Below, in pieces: positions 40,737-50,061 of a DNA stretch of 55,919 nt. A program made the translations under genes and the position numbers. Source of the DNA: an uncultured Acidobacteriota bacterium (GTDB lineage Bacteria; Acidobacteriota; Blastocatellia; Pyrinomonadales; Pyrinomonadaceae); contig CADEGD010000007.1 in assembly GCA_902826795.1 (NCBI GenBank), forward strand, positions 1 to 55,919, written 5' to 3'. Numbering within the stretch: the stretch's first letter is position 1; every line of letters starts with the position of its first letter. The notes beneath the pieces were generated by a model. It ran no database searches, was not told the origin of the DNA, and saw nothing but the letters and a program-made list of their open reading frames with translations.

Positions 40737-42974
40737 ATGAATTTAGACAAGATCACCATGCTCAAAGCTGTTAACGTTATCAGAGAATCAACCATTGCTC
40801 GAATTCTCGGCTTCGGGCTGATGGTTCTCTTTTTGTCTTTCAGCTTTTCGGCAACCGCTACCGCTCAAGAAATACAAAGTTTTGAAAATCTTCTCGCTCG
40901 TCCAGTAACGCTCAAGAAAGAACATCTAAACGCACACCCGCGGCTCTTCTTCACCGCAGCCGACATTCCGAATCTTCGGAGCAAAGCAAAGGGAGCCGGG
41001 AAAGATCTGTGGGAAGATACGCTCAAAGATATTCAGACGCTGCGAAGGCCGCTTCCCGATCCGAAAGACGAAGATCTGTACAAGAGCGGGATCGATAAGC
41101 GGAAGGCGAGCAGCATAACGCAATATGAGTTTGCTTTCCAGATCGCGCAGACGAGCCTCACGTACGTCATCGAGCAGGACGAGCGATATCTGAAAGCGGC
41201 GAAAGAATGGGTGGCGGTCGCGTGCGAGATGCCGCTGTGGGGCTACACCTACAACAGGCCGAATGTCGACCTGCCCCCGGCTCATCTGCTCTATGCGCTC
41301 GCGTTTGCCTACGATGTGCTGCACGACAAACTGACCGCCGCCGAGAAGGAAACGATCCGCAATAAGCTGGTAAAGCAGGGCCGGCTGATGTATGACTACT
41401 TCAAGTACAAGTCGGGCAAGCGATACACCTACACGCAAAATCATACGTGGATCCCGATGGCCGGACTCGCTATCGCGGCCTACGCGATCATGGACGAAGT
41501 TCCCGAAGTTGGGGAGTGGGCAAAGCTTTCGCGCGCCGTCTTCGATCGGACGATGCTTGCGTTCGGCACCGACGGATTTTTCTACGAGAGCTTTCATTAC
41601 TTCGGTTTTGCGTTTCGTTGGATGATCCGTTATTTCGACGCGCATCTTTCCGCCACCGGCGAAAATCTCTTTGCGGTGATGAAGCCGAAATTCGACGGGA
41701 TGAAATACTTCGCGATGCATTCCGTTTTGCCCGACGGCGAGAACGTCTTCGACTTCGCCGATATCGGCGACGGTTCGCTCAACAGAAATCGCACGAGTAA
41801 GCGCGAGAGCATTTATTCCGAATACGACATTCTTTATCGCTTCGCGTCTGCATATAAAGACCCGCAAGCGCGAAGGATCGGCGATTTTCTCAGGACGGAA
41901 ACGAAGCTCGAAACGCGGGAGCCGATGTGGGCATTTCTTTCGTTCGACCCGGCGGTGAAACCGGCCGAGCTTTCCGAGATACCGCTTCAGCATAACTTCA
42001 CCGATAACGACACGGTCTTTTGGCGATCCGCGTGGACGAAAGAAGCGACGGCTTTTGCGTTCAGGTGCTCGCCGCCGGAAGGCCATCACGCGGCTCGGCT
42101 TCATTCCAAGATCAAAGACTGGCGACAGAACACCGGCCACGCTCACCCGGACGCAAATTCCTTCATCATCTGGGCGAACGGTAAGTACCTCACGGGCGAC
42201 ACGGGCTATCTCGGCATCAAGCAGACCGACGATCACAACACTATCCTCGTGAACGGCCGCGGCCAGGAGAAAGACGGCGTCTACGAGATGTTCAAGGAAG
42301 TGCCGAACGAGCGGCTCGACAAGATCAGGCTTGCCGAGGTCGATGCAGGCTCCGGATATTTATACGCTCGCGGCGAAGCGGCGTCCGGATACTACGCCGA
42401 CCTCGGCATACAGAAATTCGACCGGCATTTTATCTACGTCGAGCCGGGATACTTCGTCGTTTGGGACGAGCTGCAGACCGCGAACCCTTCGACGTTCACG
42501 TTCATGCTCAATGCCGACCGCGAGATCGCGGGGAAAGATGCAAAGTTCGCAAAGTTCGAATTGATCAACGGCGGCGCACGGTTGTTGGTCGAACGGCTGT
42601 ATCCGATCGCGGCGAATTCGGAGATCGTCGATCAAAAAGTGCAGGCTCGCGGCGTTCCGGGGAGTGTCGACAAAGGCGATAGCGAGATCCGCGGCCGCCA
42701 GCTTCGCGTGACTACGACGGAGCAGTCGAGCAATGGCGGGTTTCTTTTTGTGCTGGTTCCGACGAACGGCGGGTCTTCACCGGTTGCTGCAGTTTCGCGG
42801 ATCGAGAACGGCATCAATGTAAGGCTTACTAGCGGCCGAAAAGACACGATATGTCTCGGCGGCCCGTGCGGCGGCGAGAGATCAGCTCCTGGCCGAGTCG
42901 TGATCCGCCGGGGCGGTTCGAGCACGGCTTTGATCTTTCAACGGACGTCCGCAAGCGCGGCAAAAAATTTTTGA
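40737..42974 (+). CDS. Heparinase II/III family polysaccharide lyase
   Basis: 745 residues. Start ATG 40737; 40758 is possible. Signal peptide ends about residue 44 (SATATAQ). An alpha/alpha toroid (HPRLFFTAADIPNL to about 390) is followed by a beta-sandwich. Likely catalytic pair Asn235-His236 (QNHTWIP), Tyr near 283 (FFYESFHYF) and His468 (GHAHPDANSFIIW). Such enzymes remove uronic acids from glycosaminoglycan, alginate or similar chains by beta-elimination. It is a paralogue of the gene at 51001 (about 30-40% alike by eye over the shared core). First gene of the uronate operon; a LacI operator lies in its coding start. Confidence 0.9.
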   Translation: MNLDKITMLKAVNVIRESTIARILGFGLMVLFLSFSFSATATAQEIQSFENLLARPVTLKKEHLNAHPRLFFTAADIPNLRSKAKGAGKDLWEDTLKDIQTLRRPLPDPKDEDLYKSGIDKRKASSITQYEFAFQIAQTSLTYVIEQDERYLKAAKEWVAVACEMPLWGYTYNRPNVDLPPAHLLYALAFAYDVLHDKLTAAEKETIRNKLVKQGRLMYDYFKYKSGKRYTYTQNHTWIPMAGLAIAAYAIMDEVPEVGEWAKLSRAVFDRTMLAFGTDGFFYESFHYFGFAFRWMIRYFDAHLSATGENLFAVMKPKFDGMKYFAMHSVLPDGENVFDFADIGDGSLNRNRTSKRESIYSEYDILYRFASAYKDPQARRIGDFLRTETKLETREPMWAFLSFDPAVKPAELSEIPLQHNFTDNDTVFWRSAWTKEATAFAFRCSPPEGHHAARLHSKIKDWRQNTGHAHPDANSFIIWANGKYLTGDTGYLGIKQTDDHNTILVNGRGQEKDGVYEMFKEVPNERLDKIRLAEVDAGSGYLYARGEAASGYYADLGIQKFDRHFIYVEPGYFVVWDELQTANPSTFTFMLNADREIAGKDAKFAKFELINGGARLLVERLYPIAANSEIVDQKVQARGVPGSVDKGDSEIRGRQLRVTTTEQSSNGGFLFVLVPTNGGSSPVAAVSRIENGINVRLTSGRKDTICLGGPCGGERSAPGRVVIRRGGSSTALIFQRTSASAAKNF
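40770..40781 (+). promoter_or_regulatory. Second LacI-type operator, inside the start of the lyase gene
   Basis: GTTAACGTTATC matches the operator at 39632-39643 at 11 of 12 positions. It overlaps codons 12-15 of the lyase. It may act as a second binding site for DNA looping or as a roadblock to transcription. Confidence 0.5.
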
Positions 42975-43010
42975 GAATCTAAAGAATTGGTCAACCCAAT
43001 TTCACTTTGA

Positions 43011-44366
43011 ATGGCAGAAACCACATTACAGAACGGCTTTAAGGTCCACGGGCTTCGCTGGTACATCATCGGGCTCGTGTTCTTCGCAACGCTGATCAAC
43101 TACATCGATCGGCTGACGATATCGGTGCTCGCTCCGGCGATCATGGAGACGTTCAAGCTCTCGAACACAGAATTCGGTGCGATCGCCACGTGGTTTCTCC
43201 TTGCTTATACGATCAGCCAATCGGCATCGGGAAAGCTCTACGACAAGATCGGGATTAAGAAAGGTTTTACGATCTCGATCGTCGTCTGGTCACTGGCTGG
43301 AATTGCCACCGCGTGGTCGAACGGAGCGCGGGCGCTGGCGGCCTGTCGTTTTATGCTCGGGCTCGGCGAAGCCGGTAACTGGCCGGGTGCTGCTAAGACC
43401 GTATCCGAATGGTTTCCTGCCCGACAGCGTGCGTTCGGAATGGCGATCTTCAACAGCGGAGCCGCGATCGGCTCGATCGTTGCACCGCCGATCATTATCG
43501 GGCTTCACACATACTTCCTATCACGCGGAGGAGATTGGCACGAGGTGTTCATCTTCACCGGAGCGCTCGGCTTCGTCTGGCTTGCAGCCTGGCTGTTTCT
43601 CTATGATTCGCCCGAAAACCACAAGTGGATCACCCCGGAAGAGTATCGGCTGATCAAGGAGCAGGACGATCATCTCGAAGCAGTTGCTCCGCCGGAAGCA
43701 ACGATCGCTGAAGATGTTGTCGAGACAGTTCCTGAGGAACGCGCGATCGGCTGGTTCGAATTGCTCACCTATCGCCAAACCTGGAGCATCATTCTCGCCC
43801 GCCTTCTCGTCGACCCGGTTTGGTGGCTTTACATCACCTGGCTGCCGCTTTATCTGAATCAGGTTCACGGTTTCGATCTCAAACAGATCGGCCTATTCGC
43901 TTGGGTTCCGTTCGTCGCGGCCGACGCGGGTAGTTTGTTCGGTGGATGGCTGTCGGGCCACTTAATCAGCCGCGGCTGGTCAGTCGATCGAGCACGAAAG
44001 GCGGTGATCATTTTCGCTGCCTGCCTGATGCCCGCGGGAATAATCGCGGCGTTCACGGCCAGTGCGATGTTCGCTCTTGTCCTGATCGCGATCGTACTTT
44101 TTGGCTTTCAAGTTTGGATCAACAACGTACAGACGCTTCCGAGCGATATGTTTCCGTCCAAAGCGGTCGGGTCTGTCGCGGGCCTTGGCGGAACAGGTGC
44201 TGGCATCGGGTCGATGATCTTCACCTTTACGACCGGATGGGTCACTGACAATTTTTCGTACGCGCCAATCCTGATCGCCGCCGGTTTGCTTGCACCGATC
44301 GGCACCATGGTGCTCTTCGCACTCTCGGGTGAGATCAAACGGGTCAAATTGGCGACGGCCGCATAA
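43011..44366 (+). CDS. MFS transporter, anion:cation symporter family (hexuronate-type)
   Basis: 451 residues, about 12 membrane helices. WYIIGLVFFATLINYIDRLT at the start and the helix 2-4 pattern QSASGKLYDKIGIKKGFTIS and GLGEAGNWPGAAKTVSEWF identify the ACS family, which includes ExuT and GudP (D-glucuronate, galacturonate, glucarate). It imports the monosaccharide or disaccharide set free by the lyases. A soluble loop in the middle (about 205-245) is acidic. Confidence 0.9.
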   Translation: MAETTLQNGFKVHGLRWYIIGLVFFATLINYIDRLTISVLAPAIMETFKLSNTEFGAIATWFLLAYTISQSASGKLYDKIGIKKGFTISIVVWSLAGIATAWSNGARALAACRFMLGLGEAGNWPGAAKTVSEWFPARQRAFGMAIFNSGAAIGSIVAPPIIIGLHTYFLSRGGDWHEVFIFTGALGFVWLAAWLFLYDSPENHKWITPEEYRLIKEQDDHLEAVAPPEATIAEDVVETVPEERAIGWFELLTYRQTWSIILARLLVDPVWWLYITWLPLYLNQVHGFDLKQIGLFAWVPFVAADAGSLFGGWLSGHLISRGWSVDRARKAVIIFAACLMPAGIIAAFTASAMFALVLIAIVLFGFQVWINNVQTLPSDMFPSKAVGSVAGLGGTGAGIGSMIFTFTTGWVTDNFSYAPILIAAGLLAPIGTMVLFALSGEIKRVKLATAA

Positions 44367-44398
44367 AACATATTTCGAATTTTTAGGAGCTATAGAAT

Positions 44399-45217
44399 AT
44401 GAAGAACTTTTTCGATTTTACCGGCAAGGTGGTACTCGTCACCGGAGCCTCAAGCGGCATTGGCCGCGCCACGGCCGAGCTTTTCGGCGAGTGCGGCGCG
44501 TCGGTGGCGATCAGCTATTTGAAGAACAAGAGCGGAGCGGACGAAGCCGTTGCGGCGATCTCAGCTAAGGGGCACGGGCGATTTGTCGGGAACGCGGATG
44601 GCTCCGCCGTCGGCACCGCGACGGTTTCGGCGATGGCGTTTCAGGCCGACGTGACGACCAACGAAGCGGTCGTCAAACTCGTCCGCGAAGTCGAAGAGAA
44701 CTTTGGCGGCATCGACATCCTTGTCAACAACGCCGGTTCGCTCGTCGAGCGTCTTCGCACGCAGGAATTGAGCGAGGCTAGATGGAACGAGGTGATGCAG
44801 CTAAACGCGACGAGCGCGTTCTTCGCCGCTCAGGCCGCGATCCCGAAGATGCTCGAGAAAGGGGGCGGAGCGATCGTAAACGTCACGTCGATCGCCGCCC
44901 GCAATGGCGGTGCTCCCGGCTCGATCCACTATTCGTCCGCTAAGGCCGCGATGTTGACGATGACAAAAGGGCTCGCCAAGGAATATGCCAATCAAGGGAT
45001 CCGCGTGAACGCAGTCTCGCCCGGCGTGATCGATACGCCTTATCACGAGACATTCACCGCCCGCGAAGTTTGGAACAACATGAGCAACGTCATTCCGATG
45101 GGCCGCGTCGGCACGTCAGCCGAGGTCGCCAGCGTGATCGCGTTCCTCGCGTCCGATGCCGCTGCCTATATCTGCGGCGAAACAATTGAGATCAATGGGG
45201 GAATGTTAATGGACTAG
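44399..45217 (+). CDS. Short-chain dehydrogenase/reductase, with a small insertion
   Basis: 272 residues; AGGAG upstream. Nucleotide motif TGASSGIGRA (14-23), NNAG (VNNAGSLVE), Ser in NVTSIAAR, Tyr178 and Lys182 (YSSAK). SDRs in uronate loci often reduce 4-deoxy-5-keto-uronates (DEH reductase) or keto-sugars, and this is the best guess here. About 20 residues are inserted before the second Rossmann half (HGRFVGNADGSAVGTATVSA, near 60), where relatives go straight to FQADV. Confidence 0.88.
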   Translation: MKNFFDFTGKVVLVTGASSGIGRATAELFGECGASVAISYLKNKSGADEAVAAISAKGHGRFVGNADGSAVGTATVSAMAFQADVTTNEAVVKLVREVEENFGGIDILVNNAGSLVERLRTQELSEARWNEVMQLNATSAFFAAQAAIPKMLEKGGGAIVNVTSIAARNGGAPGSIHYSSAKAAMLTMTKGLAKEYANQGIRVNAVSPGVIDTPYHETFTAREVWNNMSNVIPMGRVGTSAEVASVIAFLASDAAAYICGETIEINGGMLMD

Positions 45218-45236
45218 CTGTCCGGGAGAAATCACG

Positions 45237-48200
45237 ATGAAAAGAATTACCCAACTATTAACGATCAGCTTCATTATCGCCTCCCTCGCGATCATCGCAT
45301 CGGCCCAAAGCTTCCGCGCCACCCTCGTCGGCCGCGTCACCGATCCCGGCGGATCTGTTGTTGCGGGTGCGAACGTTACCGTTACTCAGAACGGAACTAA
45401 TTTCACCAGAACAGTCACAACAAACGGTGACGGGGAGTTCGTCGTGTCTGAGCTGCAGCCGGGCGGCTACACCGTAAAGGTCGACGCTTCGGGTTTCAAG
45501 GGAGCGATCAACCAGAACGTTGTTCTCGAAACCGATCAGACCAGGCGTTTCGATGTCCGTTTAGATGTGGGCAGCGTAAGCGAGACTGTCACCGTCGAGG
45601 CCGAGCCGCCGACGATCAATGCCGAAACTCCGGAAAAAGGAGAGGTCATCGTTCAGCGGCAGGTCCAGGAGCTTCCGCTAAACGTGCGTGACTTCACCGA
45701 CCTCGCAAAACTCGTTCCCGGAATCTATCAGCGGCCATCGGAGGACGATCAGGGACAAGGTCTTGGCTCGGCCGGCACGCGAACCGATTCGACCAACTTC
45801 ATACTCGACGGTGTTTCAAACCGCAATGACCGTCAAGGCGGTGTCGGCGTTAACACCTCGGTCGATTCGATCCAGGAGTTCAAGGTTTCAACGTCTACCT
45901 ACAGCGCCGAGTACGGTCGCCTTGCAGGAGCTCAGATCAGCGTCGTTTCAAAATCCGGTACTAATCGATATTCAGGCAGTTTGTTCGAATTCGTTCGAAA
46001 CGATTTTTTCGACGCGAAGAATGCGCTTGCCGATCCGCTTGACGAAAAAACTCTTCGCCGTCACCAATTCGGCGGAACGTTCGGCGGTCCGCTTCCGTTC
46101 CTAACTTTCGGCGAAAGTGACAAGATCTTCGAGAGCGGTAAAGACAAGATGTTTTTCTTTACGAGCTTTGAGCAGTTGAGAGAAGTGCGATCGGTCTTCT
46201 CGGACTCAGAAGCTCCTAACGATGCGTGGTTCCGTGGAGACTTTAGTGCAATTCGCGGAAGCGGGACGAACACGGGAGTTTGTGTTCCTGGAAGCACTGT
46301 CAACACATCCACCACAAACCCTTGCAACGACGATACGAATCGTGTGACCTGTCTTTCAAGAAATCCGACGAACGGTACGATCACCAAGGTCGAATGTCCG
46401 GTCCTGAATGTTATCCCCACTACCGTCAATCCATTGTTCCCCAATATCATTCCGGCAAACAACGCGATCGCGCAGAGAATTCTGCAGTATCTCCCGCGGG
46501 CAACCGGACCTAACGGATCGCAGGACTACAAGTTTTCGGTGCTGACTAACATATTGCCGAGAAATCTCTTCTCAACGAAGATCGATAGAAAACTGTCCGA
46601 CGACAATAACTTCTATATTCGATTTTCATCGGACAACCGCGACGCGTATCAACCGCAGGCTGGCCGAATCAACTATCCCGGATTTCTGCGTAATCAAAGG
46701 TATCGCCAGTATTCCTACGCCTTCGGTGATACCCACGCATTTTCTTCAACCTTGGTAAACGATTTTCGAATTGGGTTGCTTGATACCGACAATCGGATAC
46801 TAAACCAAAACAACGATCAGGATTACGTCTCGCTTCTTGGTATCTCGGGGCTTCCCACCTCGTCTGATCCAAGCGTCTGGGGCTTTCCGGCAATCCGAAT
46901 CGACGGTTTTCCCGACACGGGAGACAGTGCGAACATTCCGTTCAACTACCTTTACAAGAATCTCTCGATCAGCGATTCGGTTACATGGGTGGTCGGCAAT
47001 CACAATTTCAAGTTTGGCGTTGATGTTGTCCGCCCGAACTATATCGAGAGCGACATTCGAAACGTTCGTGGAGACTTCCGTTTTCGCGGCCGCTATACGA
47101 ATCCGGCAAACACCACCGTCTCCGGTGCGAGTGCCTTCGCCGATCTTTTGTACGGGCTGCCGGATTCGACACAGCGGCAGATCGGGTCGGAACCCGCTGA
47201 CCTTACCGCCTGGCAGTCGGCTTTCTACCTTCAGGACAACTGGCGGGTGACCAGGTGGCTTACGCTTAATCTCGGATTGCGATATGACTACACGCCCTAT
47301 CTCTATGAGAAGACGAATCGCATCTCAAACTTCATTCCCGAACTCGGAGTGACAGCTTGTGCAGGCGGCGAGTTTCGCGAACCTAACGGAACGCTGATCT
47401 GCGTAGACGGAGCTAGTCTTGGGCTGCCGCGTTCCTTGGTCGAGACGGATCGCAACAATATCGCTCCCAGGGTCGGGTTTGCGCTCAAGCCTTTCAAGGA
47501 CGATAAGACAGTCATTCGCGGAGGTGCTGGAATTTTTTACAGTACTGAAACGATCAATCCTGCTCGTCAGCAGCTCGCGAACAACTACCCTTATTTGAAT
47601 CGACAGTCTTTCAACCGGGCGAGTACGGCGGCGGCGAACTATTTTACTCTTACCCTCGACAATCCGTTCCCGGCCGACCGCACGAACCTGCAAGGCGTGA
47701 CAACGCCGCAGGGAATTCCGACTGATGCTCAAACTCCCGAGCTGTACCAATTCAATCTCACGCTCGAACGCGAACTGCTGAAGGATTTAGGTTTTGAGAT
47801 CGGCTATGTAGGTTCGCTAGGGCGGCATTTGGGAATGAGATACAACCTCAATTTCAATTATCCGACGGGTGCGGTGACGGCTTCCACCGTCAATGGGGTC
47901 ACCACCTACACGCCCGTAAATGCCAGAAGATTTCCGGCGCTTGGCGACATCACCTATCAATCGCAAGAGGTGAATTCGACCTATCACGCCATGCAGGTCG
48001 CGGTGCGTAGAAGGTCGAAAAATGGCCTGACCTTGCTTGCTTCGTACACATTCGGCAAAGCGATGGACCAGAATTCGAACACTAATAATTCGACTACGGC
48101 TTCGCAAAGAGGGCCGCAGGACATCCGCGATTTTCGTAACGAATGGGCGCTCGCGGACTTCCACCGAACCCATCAATTCTCGGCAAGCTTCAACTACGAC

Positions 48201-48701
48201 CTGCCGTTCGGCAAAGGACGAAAATACTTTTCCGGTTCAAGCGGGATCACCGAAGTTTTGCTGGGCGGATGGCAGTTGAACGGTATTGCAACGGCGTTGT
48301 CGGGACGCCCATTCACGCCCGCTTACAACGCACCGGATACGTCGGGTGGCCGTCCGGATCTGATCGGTGACCCGATGGCGAACGTTCCTGAAGGACTGTA
48401 TTTCAATCCCGCTGCATTCAGGCGTCCGATCGTAACACCGACGGATCCGACAGCCTTCGGTAATGCGGGTCGAAATATCGTGATCGGCCCGGGCTTCCAA
48501 AGCATGGACGTGTCGCTGTTCAAGAACATTCGTCTAGCTGAGCGGACGAAGCTCCAGTTGCGATGGGAAGCCTTTAACGTTTTCAATCGGCCGAACTTCC
48601 TTGTTCCGCAGCATATTCTCGATGCATCGGATGCCGGTCAGTTTCGCCTGACTGCGAACGAGGGCCGAGAAATGCAGTTTGCTGTTCGTCTCACATTCTG
48701 A
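45237..48701 (+). CDS. Oar-type TonB-dependent receptor of the polysaccharide locus
   Basis: 1154 residues, outer membrane. Signal peptide 1-23 (IIASAQ), carboxypeptidase-regulatory-like domain (VGRVTDPGGSVVAGANVTVT), plug (AGAQISVVSKSGTNRYSGS, EFKVSTSTYSAEYGRL), barrel ending EMQFAVRLTF. GGGAG precedes the ATG. The gene follows the SDR by 19 bases, and is followed by a hairpin and T-run before the esterase. Being inside the lyase/transporter operon, its ligand is probably the same uronate polysaccharide. Confidence 0.92.
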   Translation: MKRITQLLTISFIIASLAIIASAQSFRATLVGRVTDPGGSVVAGANVTVTQNGTNFTRTVTTNGDGEFVVSELQPGGYTVKVDASGFKGAINQNVVLETDQTRRFDVRLDVGSVSETVTVEAEPPTINAETPEKGEVIVQRQVQELPLNVRDFTDLAKLVPGIYQRPSEDDQGQGLGSAGTRTDSTNFILDGVSNRNDRQGGVGVNTSVDSIQEFKVSTSTYSAEYGRLAGAQISVVSKSGTNRYSGSLFEFVRNDFFDAKNALADPLDEKTLRRHQFGGTFGGPLPFLTFGESDKIFESGKDKMFFFTSFEQLREVRSVFSDSEAPNDAWFRGDFSAIRGSGTNTGVCVPGSTVNTSTTNPCNDDTNRVTCLSRNPTNGTITKVECPVLNVIPTTVNPLFPNIIPANNAIAQRILQYLPRATGPNGSQDYKFSVLTNILPRNLFSTKIDRKLSDDNNFYIRFSSDNRDAYQPQAGRINYPGFLRNQRYRQYSYAFGDTHAFSSTLVNDFRIGLLDTDNRILNQNNDQDYVSLLGISGLPTSSDPSVWGFPAIRIDGFPDTGDSANIPFNYLYKNLSISDSVTWVVGNHNFKFGVDVVRPNYIESDIRNVRGDFRFRGRYTNPANTTVSGASAFADLLYGLPDSTQRQIGSEPADLTAWQSAFYLQDNWRVTRWLTLNLGLRYDYTPYLYEKTNRISNFIPELGVTACAGGEFREPNGTLICVDGASLGLPRSLVETDRNNIAPRVGFALKPFKDDKTVIRGGAGIFYSTETINPARQQLANNYPYLNRQSFNRASTAAANYFTLTLDNPFPADRTNLQGVTTPQGIPTDAQTPELYQFNLTLERELLKDLGFEIGYVGSLGRHLGMRYNLNFNYPTGAVTASTVNGVTTYTPVNARRFPALGDITYQSQEVNSTYHAMQVAVRRRSKNGLTLLASYTFGKAMDQNSNTNNSTTASQRGPQDIRDFRNEWALADFHRTHQFSASFNYDLPFGKGRKYFSGSSGITEVLLGGWQLNGIATALSGRPFTPAYNAPDTSGGRPDLIGDPMANVPEGLYFNPAAFRRPIVTPTDPTAFGNAGRNIVIGPGFQSMDVSLFKNIRLAERTKLQLRWEAFNVFNRPNFLVPQHILDASDAGQFRLTANEGREMQFAVRLTF

Positions 48702-48715
48702 GCCGTCGGCATGAT

Positions 48716-48749
48716 TGGCGGGAGCCTCACCCTTCCGCCATACTTTTTT
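48716..48749 (+). terminator. Hairpin with T-run between the Oar gene and esterase gene
   Basis: TGGCGGGAG pairs with CTTCCGCCA (9 pairs, one G-U) around a seven-base loop, followed by TAC and TTTTTT. It ends one base before the ATG at 48751, so it works as a terminator or attenuator and leaves no ribosome-binding site for the next gene. Confidence 0.55.
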
Positions 48750-48750
48750 A

Positions 48751-50061
48751 ATGAAAAAACTGGCAGCTTTAAACCTTCTCGTTTTGTCGCTATGCCTTGG
48801 TGTGGCGGCGCAGGATTCGATCGGCACGTACCAGGTGCGCGTGTCGTTGGATCGGGCGGATTGGACGTATGAGCTGAACCGTCCGGCGAAGTTCACGATC
48901 GCGACGACTCTCAACAACACTCAAACCGCTGGCCTCCCAGTGAAATATTCATGCGGGCCTGAGCAGCAGCCGGCCGTGATCGAGAAGACGGTAACTTCGA
49001 CCGATCAGCCGATAGTTATCGAAACACTGGGGATGAGAGAACCGGGATTTTATCGTTGCATTGCGACGGTCGAGAAGGACGGCCGCAGTTATCGCGGACT
49101 CGCGACTGCCGGATACCGGCCCGATCAGATCAAACCGGTCGTAACCGAGCCAGCCGATTTCGACAAGTTTTGGAATGACGGAAAAGCGGCGTTAGCTAAA
49201 ATCCCGCTGGACGCGAAGATGGAGTTGCTGCCCGGCTTGAGCACCTCGAAAGCCGATGTCTATCACGTCAGTTTTCAGAACATCGGATTTGGAGCAACGC
49301 GTGTCAGCCGCATTTACGGGATTCTCTGCGTCCCGAAAGACGCAAGCAAGAAATATCCGGCCTTGTTGCGGGTTCCCGGAGCTGGCATAAGGCCATACAC
49401 GGGGCAAATAGGTTTGGCCGAGACTGGGCTGATCACGCTTGAGATCGGCATCCACGGCATCCCTGTGAACCTTCCGCTCGAAACTTACGACCAGCTTCGC
49501 GCCGGGGCGTTGAACAGATACCAGCTACATAACCTCAACGATCGCGACGAGTATTATTACCGCCGCGTGTTCCTCGGGGTTGTTCGCAGCAACGATTTTC
49601 TCGTCAGCCTTCCGCAGTACGACGGTAAGAATCTCGGCGTGATCGGCGGCAGTCAGGGCGGCGTACTTTCGATCGTTACGGCTGCGCTCGATTCGCGCGT
49701 GAAGGCGCTCGTCGCGTCGTATCCGGCGATGTCCGACATGGCCGGATATACGGCAAATCGTGCGGGCGGTTGGCCGCATATGTTTCGTGACGAGAAAAAC
49801 CGCACGAAAGAAAATCTGAACACGGCTGCGTATTACGACGCGGTAAATTTTGCCCGCAGGTTGAAGGTGCCCGGCATCTATTCATGGGGCTTCAACGACG
49901 AGACGTGCCCGCCGACTTCGATGTACGCAGGTTATAACGTCATCTCCGCGCCGAAAACTCTCGTGCTCGGGCTTGAGATGGGACATGCGAATTCGCCCGA
50001 GCAAAACGAGCGGCTTAACACGTGGATCGAAAAATTCCTCAAGGAGGGGAAAGCACAGTAG
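48751..50061 (+). CDS. Acetyl xylan esterase-like (CE7) secreted hydrolase
   Basis: 436 residues from ATG 48751 (MKKLAALNLLVL... AAQ signal peptide; a GTG/ATG further upstream in the hairpin is rejected). A beta-sandwich of about 110 residues precedes the AXE1 alpha/beta domain with GGSQGG (Ser301), Asp383 (FNDETCPP) and His412 (EMGHAN). It removes acetyl groups from polysaccharides, exposing the chain to the lyases. The nearest relatives act on xylan and cephalosporin C, but the locus points to acetylated uronan. Confidence 0.9.
   Translation: MKKLAALNLLVLSLCLGVAAQDSIGTYQVRVSLDRADWTYELNRPAKFTIATTLNNTQTAGLPVKYSCGPEQQPAVIEKTVTSTDQPIVIETLGMREPGFYRCIATVEKDGRSYRGLATAGYRPDQIKPVVTEPADFDKFWNDGKAALAKIPLDAKMELLPGLSTSKADVYHVSFQNIGFGATRVSRIYGILCVPKDASKKYPALLRVPGAGIRPYTGQIGLAETGLITLEIGIHGIPVNLPLETYDQLRAGALNRYQLHNLNDRDEYYYRRVFLGVVRSNDFLVSLPQYDGKNLGVIGGSQGGVLSIVTAALDSRVKALVASYPAMSDMAGYTANRAGGWPHMFRDEKNRTKENLNTAAYYDAVNFARRLKVPGIYSWGFNDETCPPTSMYAGYNVISAPKTLVLGLEMGHANSPEQNERLNTWIEKFLKEGKAQ

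Noticed and set aside
40926..42236. Long antisense ORF (436 codons) opposite the first lyase
   Set aside because: It mirrors the codon usage of the sense gene, has no start signal or recognisable domain, and the sense gene has full lyase motifs.
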